The position numbers were made by a program, and so were the translations under genes. 64,000 nucleotides of DNA, taken from NCBI RefSeq assembly GCF_001399675.1, contig NZ_LJCO01000030.1, positions 1 through 64,000 of the forward strand. Direction: 5' to 3'. Positions 34,495-43,397 of this stretch are shown one piece after another. The notes under the pieces are model-generated. The model saw only the letters and a list, made by a program, of their open reading frames with translations. It searched no databases and was not told where the DNA came from. The stretch is from Paenalicyclobacillus ferrooxydans (lineage in GTDB: Bacteria > Bacillota > Bacilli > Alicyclobacillales > Alicyclobacillaceae). Every line of letters starts with the position of its first letter. Position 1 is the stretch's first letter.

Positions 34495-36616
34495 ATGCGT
34501 GGTCGTGTTCTTTGACGTTTAAAGGCTTGAGATATTGCCTGCGCTTTTGGGCAGCAACGACTTGATACTGAATTTGTTGGCTGTCGATCCGTTCTTCTCC
34601 TTCAACAACAGCGACGTGCCGATACGTTCCGTCGGACTGCAGCTCTCTTCGCTTTACGTTGTCTGTCAGCTGGGTTTCAAGGATGTCTATGACCCGCTTC
34701 TTCAGCTTGGGTTGCAGGATGGGAAACATGGTTTCTACGCGCATCTCCAGGTTTCGAGTCATCCAATCCGCGCTCGATAGAAACACCCTTCTGCGGCCCC
34801 AGCTGTGAAAGTAGTAAGCGCGACCGTGTTCAAGAAATCTTCCTACAATGCTGTGCACGCGGATGTTCTCGCTCACCCCTGGAATTCCCGGACGAAGACA
34901 GCAGATTCCCCGAACAATGAGGTCAATTTGAACTCCCGCTTGCGACGCCTTGTACAAGGCTTGAATAATATGTTTGTCCGTCAGGGAGTTCATTTTGGCG
35001 ATGACTCGTCCCCGGTGTTCGAGCGTGGAACGCGCCGAGACTTCAGCAAGCTCAGACAAAAAGGCCGCTTCCAGATTCCACGGAGCAACGCGCAGGTGAT
35101 GGAGTCTTGGGAGGGAAGAGTACCCCGAGAGCTGATTGAAAACTGAAGTGACATCTTCGGCAATGCCGTCATTGCATGTAAACAACCCGAAATCCGTGTA
35201 TAGTCGGGCTGTATTGTCATTGTAGTTGCCCGTTCCAAGGTGGACGTATCTTTGCAGCCTGTCCTTTTCGAGACGAACAACCAGGGCCATTTTTGCGTGA
35301 GTTTTCAGGCCCACGAGGCCGTAAATCACGTGACAGCCTGCCTTTTCAAGTTTCTTTGCCCAAACGATGTTTTTCTCCTCGTCAAAACGTGCTCTCAGTT
35401 CGACGAGCACCGTAACCTGCTTGCCGTTTTCAGCTGCCTCTGCCAGTGCGGATACAATTGGAGAGTCTCCGCCCACGCGATACAATGTTTGCTTGATGGC
35501 CAGGACATTCGGGTCGTGTGCGGCTTGATGGACAAACCGAACAACAGGTTCAAAGGACTGATACGGATGATAGAGCAGGATATCCTCTGCTCGAATCGTA
35601 TCAAATATATCTTGGTCTTCATCAAATTCGCACGGCTGAATCGCTGAGAACTCAGGGAATCTGTACAGGTCCGCGTTGCTCTCGTTTACGAAACGGAAAA
35701 GGTACGTCAGGTCAATCGGACAATCAAGTTCAAACACCTCTTGCACAGACACCTCTTCCCAGTCGCTAAGGACATCCACGAGAAATGGATGAATTCCTCG
35801 CTCAACTTCGATCCGAACAACATCTCCCGTTTTACGTTTGTTCAGCTCTCGCTCGATCTCTTCGAGCAGGTCCTCAGCCGCATCTTCGTTCAACGCTAAG
35901 TCAGAATCTCTCGTGATTCTGAAACAACTCGCGGACAGAATCCGCCTGCCCCGGAACAGATCCGATAAGTGCATACGAATTACGTCTTCAAGAAAGATGT
36001 ATGTACGCTGTCCATCGAGCGTCGGCAATGCGACAATACGCGGCAATACGCTAGGTACCTGGACAAAGGCAAAGAGGTACTCTTCTTTCTCGGGTTCATC
36101 CGTCTCAATAAGGACCGCAAGGTTGAGTGAACCGTTCAACAGCATCGGGAACGGCCGGCTTGCATCTACGGCCATTGGGGTAAGAACAGGATAGATCATG
36201 CGTGTAAACAAATCCGACAAATAGTCTTTTTGATCGCGATTGAGGTCTTTTGTCGTAACGATAGGAAACCCGGCTTGATGGAGCAAAGGTAACAACACCT
36301 CGTTCCAAACCTGGCCCTGCTGGTTCATGAACTTTCGGCTTTTCTCCAACACCTCAATCCATTGCTCGAAGGCGGACATTCCCGTCTTGCTGTCGACGGC
36401 ATTAGATTTTGAATTGACGAGTTCTTTCAAACCAGCAACGCGCACCATAAAAAACTCATCGAGGTTTGAGCTCGTGATGGCAAGGAATTTAAGCCGCTCA
36501 AACAGCGGGTTTGTGTCGTCAAGAGCTTCTTCAAGAACCCGTTCATTAAAGGATAACCAACTGAGTTCCCGGTTGATGTAGTATGCCGGGTTGTCAAACG
36601 TTTTCGGAGTGGGCAA
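34493..36616 (-). CDS. ppk1: Polyphosphate kinase 1
   Basis: Transfers the ATP gamma-phosphate to polyphosphate reversibly. The sequence starts YYINRELSWLSFNERVLEEA, typical of PPK1. The two HKD-like segments are visible: VGLKTHAKMALVV with the autophosphorylated His region (about residue 430) and the C-terminal YFHSWGRRRVFLSSADWMTRN (about 590). The length, 707 residues, is normal. TTG at 36616 (LPTPKTF) has GGAGG nine bases upstream. The gene overlaps ppx by 23 bases, so the two opposing activities are co-expressed. Confidence 0.95.
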   Translation of the reverse strand: MPTPKTFDNPAYYINRELSWLSFNERVLEEALDDTNPLFERLKFLAITSSNLDEFFMVRVAGLKELVNSKSNAVDSKTGMSAFEQWIEVLEKSRKFMNQQGQVWNEVLLPLLHQAGFPIVTTKDLNRDQKDYLSDLFTRMIYPVLTPMAVDASRPFPMLLNGSLNLAVLIETDEPEKEEYLFAFVQVPSVLPRIVALPTLDGQRTYIFLEDVIRMHLSDLFRGRRILSASCFRITRDSDLALNEDAAEDLLEEIERELNKRKTGDVVRIEVERGIHPFLVDVLSDWEEVSVQEVFELDCPIDLTYLFRFVNESNADLYRFPEFSAIQPCEFDEDQDIFDTIRAEDILLYHPYQSFEPVVRFVHQAAHDPNVLAIKQTLYRVGGDSPIVSALAEAAENGKQVTVLVELRARFDEEKNIVWAKKLEKAGCHVIYGLVGLKTHAKMALVVRLEKDRLQRYVHLGTGNYNDNTARLYTDFGLFTCNDGIAEDVTSVFNQLSGYSSLPRLHHLRVAPWNLEAAFLSELAEVSARSTLEHRGRVIAKMNSLTDKHIIQALYKASQAGVQIDLIVRGICCLRPGIPGVSENIRVHSIVGRFLEHGRAYYFHSWGRRRVFLSSADWMTRNLEMRVETMFPILQPKLKKRVIDILETQLTDNVKRRELQSDGTYRHVAVVEGEERIDSQQIQYQVVAAQKRRQYLKPLNVKEHDHA

Positions 36617-38141
36617 CCTGCTCGACCTCCAATCGAACCTCCCGTTGAAACACCTTTTTCCACTTCTTAAGCCATTCTGCGGCAAGGTTAAACTCGAGGT
36701 CTAACGTCTGCCGAGAGCGTAGACGAAGCACTTGATTGCCTTTGACGGAAACCAAGTCCACCGATTCCACGGCTGAGGTCTCTGTTCGGTCAAGTGCCCT
36801 CGCAAGTCCGAGCAACGTGCCTAATTGGGCGACCAGGCTGATATCGTCGTCGCCGAGCAACTCCTGGTACTCTGCCAGTGCAACCGTGGTCTGTTTTGTC
36901 GTCTTATATGACGCAATCGCTGCTGCGATAACACGATCGCGGTGACTCACCCCGAGCAGCGGTACCTGCAGCAACAGATAAAAGGTATGGCTTCGCACGT
37001 TATAGATACTTACTGTACGTCCGAGATCGTGCAACAATGCGGCTACCTGCAACCATCGATTCAGGTCGCGATTCTCTGGCAGCCATCCCAGTTTCATGAT
37101 TGCGTTCAGCATTTGACTGGAGAGATTCCAGACATGAAAGGCGTGCTTTCGATTCAAACGAAAATGGTCTTGGATGTTTTCGATGCTGTACATCAATATG
37201 TCAGGCAGGATATCCAGCTTCAGCGTCTGAAGGACCTTCTCCACCAGGATGCCGTCGCGCAACCCCTTGTTGCTGATGACAAACTGCGTGGCTTCAACCC
37301 GCTTTAATACTTGGTCGAGGATGGCTGAACCAGCCACAATGATGTCAGACCTGTCTTGAGACAAGCCAGCGATATCGCTTCTTTTATCGAGCGGCAGCGA
37401 GCGCACCATGTCGAGAATCGTGGTCACCTCAAGCGGCCACATTTCGTAGCCATGAAGGAGCTGCAAAGGGTAGTGGTGTTGACGTTGATGAATACGCGCA
37501 ACGGATCGTGCAGTTCCACCAAGACCAATGACTGGGCAACGCAGACCTTCGAGCCATGGATGCTGACTGAGTCGTTCTGAAATGACGTTTTCGAGTGCTT
37601 TGAGTTCTTTCGCGGGGAGAGGATTGCTTCGTACGTATTCCCTGGTCAAAGAGACAGCACCGTACGGGATAGACACGTGATGAACCAATTTACGGTCGCG
37701 GAAGTACGCGATTTCTGTACTCCCGCCACCGATATCCACAGTTACACCTTCTGGAATCGCCAATGAGTTGACGACCGCCAGGTAACCGTAGCGAGCCTCT
37801 TCTGTACCCGGCAGAACCTGAAATCGGATTCCGGTCGCGTCAAAAATCTGCTCGAGAAACGCATCTCGATTGGCAGCTATCCGCATCGCTTGTGTTGCTA
37901 CACCGATGACCTCGGTTACCTGATAAGCTTGACACAGTTGTTGAAACTGTCGCAGGACCGCGAGCGTGACAGAGATACCCTTATCACTGATGTTGTTGTT
38001 TTCGTCAAGATGGTTACTCAGGCGAACGGTCTGCTTTAGGTTATCCACTTCCTGCCCTGTCCCGTGCGGACCTTGCTGGTAGATAACAAGCCGCACTGAG
38101 TTGGAGCCCAAGTCAATGACCGCTTTCAGTTCGTCAGGCAT
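36594..38141 (-). CDS. ppx: Exopolyphosphatase / Ppx-GppA phosphatase
   Basis: Hydrolyses terminal phosphate from polyphosphate (and perhaps pppGpp). A 515-residue ASKHA-fold protein beginning AVIDLGSNSVRLVIYQ, with the second phosphate loop VTVDIGGGSTEIAYF (about residue 135) and LGLGGTARSVARI-like GLGGTARS. The C-terminal ~200 residues form an HD-like helical domain (LLHDLGRTVSIY, about 350). ATG at 38141 follows GGGGGAT. The open frame upstream to 38306 has no site and is ignored. Confidence 0.93.
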   Translation of the reverse strand: MPDELKAVIDLGSNSVRLVIYQQGPHGTGQEVDNLKQTVRLSNHLDENNNISDKGISVTLAVLRQFQQLCQAYQVTEVIGVATQAMRIAANRDAFLEQIFDATGIRFQVLPGTEEARYGYLAVVNSLAIPEGVTVDIGGGSTEIAYFRDRKLVHHVSIPYGAVSLTREYVRSNPLPAKELKALENVISERLSQHPWLEGLRCPVIGLGGTARSVARIHQRQHHYPLQLLHGYEMWPLEVTTILDMVRSLPLDKRSDIAGLSQDRSDIIVAGSAILDQVLKRVEATQFVISNKGLRDGILVEKVLQTLKLDILPDILMYSIENIQDHFRLNRKHAFHVWNLSSQMLNAIMKLGWLPENRDLNRWLQVAALLHDLGRTVSIYNVRSHTFYLLLQVPLLGVSHRDRVIAAAIASYKTTKQTTVALAEYQELLGDDDISLVAQLGTLLGLARALDRTETSAVESVDLVSVKGNQVLRLRSRQTLDLEFNLAAEWLKKWKKVFQREVRLEVEQVAHSENV

Positions 38142-38268
38142 TCCAATCCCCCTGTACGTTCTCGTGGTGTGTACAAATGATACTCGGCGTGGAGTCTGTA
38201 CCCGCTCAATGGGTGTATGTACGTACTTCATTGTACAAAATAAAGGGCTCTGAGGGCGAATGGGAAAG

Positions 38269-38313
38269 CAAAAAGGATGAGTACAGAGAAGTGTAAACCC
38301 CTGCAACTCATCC
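38269..38313 (-). terminator. Terminator of the sulfotransferase gene
   Basis: GGATGAGT (38275-38282) and ACTCATCC (38306-38313) form an 8-bp stem with a long loop; on the minus strand it is followed by TTTTTGCTTT. Confidence 0.65.
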
Positions 38314-38353
38314 TCTTTTAAGATAAGAGCATTTACAGATACCCAAACAGCGT

Positions 38354-39292
38354 CTAGACGGACGTACCTTCAACGCGTGCGAGGTCCGGCTCTCGATTCC
38401 AGTTTGTCCAGACACTTAAGCTGCGTTCCAGAATCTCTTCGAGTCGTGCGATGTCCCCAGCAAAATAATTGGTCAGCTTTGCTCGGGTCGCTGTTTCCAT
38501 TTGCATTTTAGTGAGCATCATGGACTTTGCACGAATCCCAAGCTTTTCTCGCATGGCTGGCGGAAACAGCGGCTTGATGATTTCTTTGAGGCCGTTCGGT
38601 TTGCTAATGAAATCGTACATCCACCTCAACTTTGGTTGGCCAGACTCGTTGTACTCCGTTGAGGTATCGATTTCAATATCCGCCTTCACCCCAAGAAAGT
38701 TGAGTACACCTTTGAGGTGTTCTTCCGGATTTTTAAGGAACTCCTCGAATATCACCACATGGACCTGTTCACGACCGAAAACGTCAAGATACCGTTTGAC
38801 TTGGGTGGAGTACAATCCGAGCTCACGGTACAGCCACATAGGTTCGAAGTGCATCGACTTTCGCTTTTCTTCCTGAGCGAGACTCTGTTCGAAACTGAGT
38901 GTCTCTCGACCATCCCGAATCAGGTGTGTATAGGCCGAAAAAGCGCGGTCCACCGGGTTTCGTAAGATAACAATGACTTTGGCGTTGGGGATTGCACGCT
39001 GTATTCGTTTCGCGGTTCCGGGATAGTAAAGATAAAACACCGAGGATTCACCGATAGAGGTTTCGTTACGAACACCATCAAACAACTGTTCATATTCGCT
39101 TGGATTCCGCACTGTGTAGAGGTTCATGCCTTCGTCCCCAGGACCCTCAAACTGCGAAGGAAAGTCCGCGATGGAGAAAAAATGCGCCTCTTTTTTCGGA
39201 GGAATGTAGATATCGGGATGCTGACTTAAGTAGCGATCGAGAGAACTAGTTCCACTTTTTGCAGCCCCGACAATGAAGAAATTCGGTAACAA
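38354..39292 (-). CDS. Sulfotransferase (PAPS-dependent, heparan N-sulfotransferase-like)
   Basis: Transfers sulfate from PAPS to an unknown acceptor. The 5'-phosphosulfate loop is FFIVGAAKSGTSSLDRYLSQ at the N-terminus. The 3'-phosphate region is KVIVILRNPVDRAFSAYTH (about residues 103-121), and PPKKEAHFF lies between. Length about 312. GTG at 39301 lies directly against GAGAGG, while TTG at 39292 (MLPNFFIVG) has nine bases of spacing and is preferred. No PAPS synthesis or glycan genes are linked, so the acceptor cannot be guessed. Confidence 0.9.
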   Translation of the reverse strand: MLPNFFIVGAAKSGTSSLDRYLSQHPDIYIPPKKEAHFFSIADFPSQFEGPGDEGMNLYTVRNPSEYEQLFDGVRNETSIGESSVFYLYYPGTAKRIQRAIPNAKVIVILRNPVDRAFSAYTHLIRDGRETLSFEQSLAQEEKRKSMHFEPMWLYRELGLYSTQVKRYLDVFGREQVHVVIFEEFLKNPEEHLKGVLNFLGVKADIEIDTSTEYNESGQPKLRWMYDFISKPNGLKEIIKPLFPPAMREKLGIRAKSMMLTKMQMETATRAKLTNYFAGDIARLEEILERSLSVWTNWNREPDLARVEGTSV

Positions 39293-39598
39293 TGGATGCA
39301 CCCTCTCTAACCCGCTCGCAAGGAAGTTGTCCTGGAGCAGAAATGTCTTCCAGTTGATGTTTAAGAAGAGGATACCCAGAAACCTTGAATCTCACGCGGA
39401 GAGCATGTGAAGATTGTGCAAAGAGTGTGTAAAACTTCTTAAGGGGGAGTGCAACAATTCAGAAGGGGATTCGCGTGCTTGCTGCTTTGGCAGAAGCAGA
39501 TGGAAAGCTCGATTACAACGGATAGAGGTGGAAAGGGTAGTCACGGCTACGGATTGGCCACTTCGGCCTGCATTCACAGGCCGTCTCCATCCGGACAG
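39293..39598. other. Intergenic region with one compound hairpin
   Basis: About 306 bases without a convincing gene. The only structure is at 39550-39593: CGGCCTG (39564-39570) pairs perfectly with CAGGCCG (39577-39583) inside an outer CGGAT/ATCCG pair. It lies just downstream of the PerR-like gene (minus strand) and could act as its terminator, though no T-run follows. Confidence 0.5.
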
Positions 39599-39991
39599 CT
39601 AAGGCTGTCGTCGACAGTCGGGGCACAGGCCTCTTGCCACAATATCAATGTCATGGACATCGTAGCCAGTATCTTTCGTTACTGCTTGCCAGTATTCATT
39701 GGGAAGCGGTGTCAACAATTCATCCACGCGACCGCACTTCTCGCAAACAATATGGTGATGAGCTTCCATTCGGGCATCATAGCGACTGGCTGATTCGCCA
39801 ATCTTGAGTTCGCGTATCAGCTGTGCATTCGTCAAGTACTTCAAAGAGTTGTACACAGTCGCGTAGGAAACCCGTTGTCCGCTGTTGCGGAGATGTTCCA
39901 TGATATCGGCTGCTGTCGGGTGGTCTCTTGAAGCCAAAATGACATCAAAAACAGCCTTGCGCTGTGGGGTTAGCTTCATCTGCTTCTCCAT
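39599..39991 (-). CDS. Fur family regulator, PerR-like
   Basis: A 130-residue metal-dependent repressor. It has the winged helix (TAADIMEHLRNSGQRVSYAT-VYNSLKYL, about residues 28-57), then the metal site SRYDARMEAHHHIVCEKCGR and a second Cys pair CPDC near the end. Together these form the four-Cys structural zinc site. The regulatory site uses the His-rich stretch and an Asp (VDEL) at the position where PerR has Asp and Fur usually Glu, which favours a peroxide sensor. No catalase or ahpC is linked. Confidence 0.88.
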   Translation of the reverse strand: MEKQMKLTPQRKAVFDVILASRDHPTAADIMEHLRNSGQRVSYATVYNSLKYLTNAQLIRELKIGESASRYDARMEAHHHIVCEKCGRVDELLTPLPNEYWQAVTKDTGYDVHDIDIVARGLCPDCRRQP

Positions 39992-40087
39992 GCTATCATC
40001 ACCGCTGGTGTCATAATCAGACTTATTCTAAATGACGAAGAGTCAGAAGGCAATGGATTTGAGCACGCGAACAGCCCATATGCCGTT

Positions 40088-41125
40088 TTATGCTTGTTCT
40101 ATCGGTTCGCTGTCCGTGATGTTGCCTGACAAGGCACGAATTTCCTTAGCGAGGATGAGGTAAAGTGAGTGTGCCCATCCAAGCGGCGTATTTTCGTTTG
40201 GCTCATGCTGTTTTGCCAGGTAGAGTTCAGGAATAGCTCCGTCCTTTTTCATGACGCGTTCAGTCCAGCGCAGGTATTCCTGTGCCTTGTCGAGGTCTCC
40301 AAGGACTGCGTGACACAGTCCTAACCATGGAAGCCCCATGCACCACTGTGCTTCTTGGCCTTGGTCTGCGTAGTACAGATCACCTGGATAACGAATGACA
40401 CCATGCTCTCGGAGCAGGTTGTGTTCAACTTGTTCAACGAGATCGGCAGACAAAGCATGTGGCAGCAGTCGATACGGATAGATAAGGCTCAGTTGAGCCA
40501 AGTCGTAACGGTGGAGAGCGCTTTCGCGAGGCAGTAGATCAAACAATTTGCACATCCCGTTTTGTATCGGTGCAGCTGCGTCAGGGAAATACGGTTTTAT
40601 CGATAAAAGCCCGGCAGTACAGGCGCCAATACTGCTTGCGTGAAGTTCACGGGATTCTTCCCACATGCCGTTGTCTTCATCCTGCCAGAACTCGAGGGTT
40701 TGCAGGTATTGAATGAGCAAGGTGACGATTTTCCGATCCGTTTCATCACGGAGCATTTTGTGTCCTTTTCGCATTCCTTCGCCCATCCCGAACAGAAAAG
40801 CGCCAATTGCATCGTTTTGAGCGTTTCCCCACGGACCCCAGATTTCTTCCCCGGTTTCTGCTGTGTAACGTGGATGCACGTATTCGTAAACGGCCTGTGG
40901 GCGCCTGACCGCATGGTAGGACAGCTTCCATTCGTATCTCCGGAAGATATCTAGCAGGGCGTGGTAGGTTTGCTCAAAACGCCCATTGTTCTCGTCTAAC
41001 TCGGACAGGGCAATATAGCAGTTGTCCCGAATCCAAACGTAGTGGTATGTGTCTGATGGGCTGGCCACGTACAGGCCATTTTGTAGACGCAAACTGTCTA
41101 GGACTTGCTGCACGCGGGTTTGCAC
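40088..41125 (-). CDS. Glycoside hydrolase family 15-related protein
   Basis: A 345-residue (alpha/alpha)6-type protein. Motifs resemble GH15 glucoamylase/glucodextranase-like enzymes and phosphorylase kinase-like domains: YHYVWIRDNCYIALSEL near the N-terminus, NAQNDAIGAFLFGMGEG (about 102-118), WEESRELHASSIGACTAGL (acid candidate Glu in MWEE, about 160) and GDLYYADQG. It is shorter than secreted glucoamylases and has no signal peptide, so it acts in the cytoplasm. GTG at 41125 follows AAAGGAGGGC. The nucleotidyltransferase upstream is in the same direction. Confidence 0.8.
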   Translation of the reverse strand: MQTRVQQVLDSLRLQNGLYVASPSDTYHYVWIRDNCYIALSELDENNGRFEQTYHALLDIFRRYEWKLSYHAVRRPQAVYEYVHPRYTAETGEEIWGPWGNAQNDAIGAFLFGMGEGMRKGHKMLRDETDRKIVTLLIQYLQTLEFWQDEDNGMWEESRELHASSIGACTAGLLSIKPYFPDAAAPIQNGMCKLFDLLPRESALHRYDLAQLSLIYPYRLLPHALSADLVEQVEHNLLREHGVIRYPGDLYYADQGQEAQWCMGLPWLGLCHAVLGDLDKAQEYLRWTERVMKKDGAIPELYLAKQHEPNENTPLGWAHSLYLILAKEIRALSGNITDSEPIEQA

Positions 41126-41274
41126 AATAAAGCCCTCCTTTCCCTGATAAATTAAGCTAGGGGAAGAGAGGGTGTGAAAAAGTTGGGCGAAGCGGATGAA
41201 ACATGGCCCTATATGTTGCGTGACGCGTTAGATGATTGCGTTAGATGATTGCCTTTCCATCAGCAGACAGGACT

Positions 41275-42054
41275 TCAGTGCACGTTTACAGCTTCAACAA
41301 GTTCGGGTGCAGACACTAAAACTTCAACCGGCAAGTTTAACCGAACCTTTCCGTGTAGCATGTCAATCTGGGACTGATAGTACTGGTGCAGTGTGCCTAC
41401 ATCTGACCAATACCCATCTGCTTCGTAGCCAAACAAGGGTATTCCCATTTCCAGCAGCAGCGGGAACAAGTCATGGCCAAAGTCGAATGCTGTACCTGCA
41501 GGGATGTAATCGAGAATTTCCGGCTCGAGGATGTAAATGCCCGTGTTGATATAATACGTATTACCCCCGATAAACGTCTTTGGCTTTTCTACGAACTGAA
41601 CGATTTGCCCGTTGCTTCGTATGTCAACGACGCCATAGCCGAGCGGGCACTCTACTTTTGTCAAAAGCAGGGTTGCCATGGCACCTCGTCGATGGTGCTC
41701 CACAATTGCTCGCTTCAGATTAAAATCGGTAAGCCCATCTCCGCTCATCACAATAAAGGTGTCTTTCAACTGCGGTTCGACAAGCTTTACACCCCCGGCA
41801 GTACCGAGAGGCTGTGTTTCTTCCTGGTACTCCATGTTGACATCCCACTTTGCACCATCGCCAAAGTGTTCGCGGATGGCATCTGCCATATGACAGACTG
41901 TGACGGTGATATCTTTGATCTCGTTCATGGCCAGCAACTCGACAATGTACTCCATCATCGGGCGGTCCAACAGTTGCAGCATGGGTTTGGGTAACCGTCG
42001 CGTCAATGGCTGCAGCCTCGTGCCTCTGCCCCCTGCCATAATCAATGCGCGCAT
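41275..42054 (-). CDS. Sugar-1-phosphate nucleotidyltransferase
   Basis: Makes an NDP-sugar from a sugar 1-phosphate and NTP. The GT-A-like fold starts ALIMAGGRGTRLQPLT with the NTP loop, then PKPMLQLLDRPMMEYIVE, a metal/base contact in MSGDGL (about residue 107), VEKPKTFIGGNTYYINTGIYIL, and the catalytic DV pair in YWSDVGT. The length of 259 without a left-handed helix C-terminus fits mannose-1-phosphate guanylyltransferase or glucose-1-phosphate thymidylyltransferase-like enzymes. ATG at 42054 is eight bases from GGAG. Possibly linked to the GH15-like gene. Confidence 0.9.
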   Translation of the reverse strand: MRALIMAGGRGTRLQPLTRRLPKPMLQLLDRPMMEYIVELLAMNEIKDITVTVCHMADAIREHFGDGAKWDVNMEYQEETQPLGTAGGVKLVEPQLKDTFIVMSGDGLTDFNLKRAIVEHHRRGAMATLLLTKVECPLGYGVVDIRSNGQIVQFVEKPKTFIGGNTYYINTGIYILEPEILDYIPAGTAFDFGHDLFPLLLEMGIPLFGYEADGYWSDVGTLHQYYQSQIDMLHGKVRLNLPVEVLVSAPELVEAVNVH

Positions 42055-42173
42055 GCTCACGTCTCCTTTTTCTCAGTTCAGAAATATGCTGATGTCGCAA
42101 TATACACAAGGGCGCAGAAAACTATGACGTGCGTATCCGGTTACATTTTGATATGAATAAAAAAATTTTTTCT

Positions 42174-42252
42174 GCGTCTTGTACCCTGATTAAGTGACTG
42201 CTGTTTCAGGAAACCAAGACGCTGGTCGATTATTATACTATGTGGTATAATA
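42174..42252. promoter_or_regulatory. Divergent control region with two inverted repeats
   Basis: In the 283-base gap between divergent genes, GCGTCTTG (42174-42181) pairs with CAAGACGC (42215-42222), enclosing CCTGA/TCAGG. Next to it TATTATAC (42231-42238) and GTATAATA (42245-42252) form an 8-6-8 palindrome that contains a TATAAT (42246-42251). The second could be an operator covering the promoter of the Rieske gene. No known regulator site is recognised. Confidence 0.5.
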
Positions 42253-42337
42253 TTTTAAACAAGCAAAGGCGATCGATTACAACATATTCATGACGTCCTT
42301 GGAAGGGGCATGATGCTCTGTGGAAGGCTTTCATGTT

Positions 42338-43330
42338 ATGGACACAAAGCTAAAACTGCCGAGTGATGACACCGTTGTTCCTGTGGCGTGGTACCCAATT
42401 GGCTGGTCGAAGGACTTAAAGTCAAAACCCATGAAACGCAGGATTGCGGGAGTGGATGTGGTTCTGTTTCGTGACCACAGGGGCAACCCCAAATGTCTGA
42501 CGGCTTACTGCACTCATCGCGGGGCGGATCTTTCGCTTGGCGCTTGTACGGATGGCCACATTCGATGCGCCTATCATGGCTGGGAGTTTGATGGTGACGG
42601 TAGATGTCAGAAAATTCCGGCACACCCCGAACGACCCATTCCCAAGTTCGCACATCTGACCGCGTACAAGGCAGCGGAAAAGGCGGGCCTGATTTGGGTC
42701 TATCCCCATGATGGTGAACCACCCGAGCTGAAGGTCCCAAGTCAACTGGAGGACCCAAAATTTCGACTCGCGCCGTATGAACAAGAATGGACTGCTCATC
42801 TGACGCGCGTAGTAGAAAGTGTGCTTGATGTTGCCCATTTGGCATTTGTTCACCGCAAAACCATTGGCCGTCGACTCCCGGAGAAGGTGTCAGATCTGCG
42901 TTTTGAGGTACCAGACAAGGATGGCATTCGCATTTATAACGGAGGCGGTTTGCTTGACTATTGGTTTCCGCAGCAGTGGCTCTTGCGTCCATCCGGAGAC
43001 TCCAAAGATTCATTCATCAACTATGTCACCTTTTTACCGGTCGATAGAGACCGGACCATCATATTTGGCTACGCCGGAAGAACATTTGCAAGAAACGTGC
43101 CCTTTTTAAACCGGATTTTTTCAAAGTACAGCTTGCGTATCTTAACCGAGGACCGCGCCGTTGTTGAAAGCCAACATCCACGGCCTATTCCCCAGGCACT
43201 TCGGATGGAGGCACATGTCCCTGCGGACGCACCACAAGTCCGGTTTCGCCAGCGTTGGTACGAATTTCTTCAGCATCCAGAAGAGCAAATTGAGATTCAG
43301 TCAAACAGTGGAGCTGATTTGCCGCTCTGA
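42338..43330 (+). CDS. Rieske non-heme iron oxygenase, alpha-type
   Basis: A 330-residue ring-hydroxylating/O-demethylase-like oxygenase. The Rieske cluster motif is CTHRGADLSLG then CAYHGWEFDGDG (about residues 65-90). The mononuclear iron site follows the pattern LDVAHLAFVHRKTIG (about 165-180, two His) with a later acidic ligand. The C-terminal catalytic domain resembles vanillate demethylase/CAO-like one-component oxygenases. Such enzymes need a separate reductase, and none is adjacent. ATG at 42338 is about ten bases from GGAAGG; GTG at 42320 is an alternative. Confidence 0.9.
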   Translation: MDTKLKLPSDDTVVPVAWYPIGWSKDLKSKPMKRRIAGVDVVLFRDHRGNPKCLTAYCTHRGADLSLGACTDGHIRCAYHGWEFDGDGRCQKIPAHPERPIPKFAHLTAYKAAEKAGLIWVYPHDGEPPELKVPSQLEDPKFRLAPYEQEWTAHLTRVVESVLDVAHLAFVHRKTIGRRLPEKVSDLRFEVPDKDGIRIYNGGGLLDYWFPQQWLLRPSGDSKDSFINYVTFLPVDRDRTIIFGYAGRTFARNVPFLNRIFSKYSLRILTEDRAVVESQHPRPIPQALRMEAHVPADAPQVRFRQRWYEFLQHPEEQIEIQSNSGADLPL

Positions 43331-43397
43331 TGCCGTGCCGTCGCAATAGATTGAAGCGGGCTCCATGAGCTAAAATTGACGGAGAAGGAGTGGTGTC

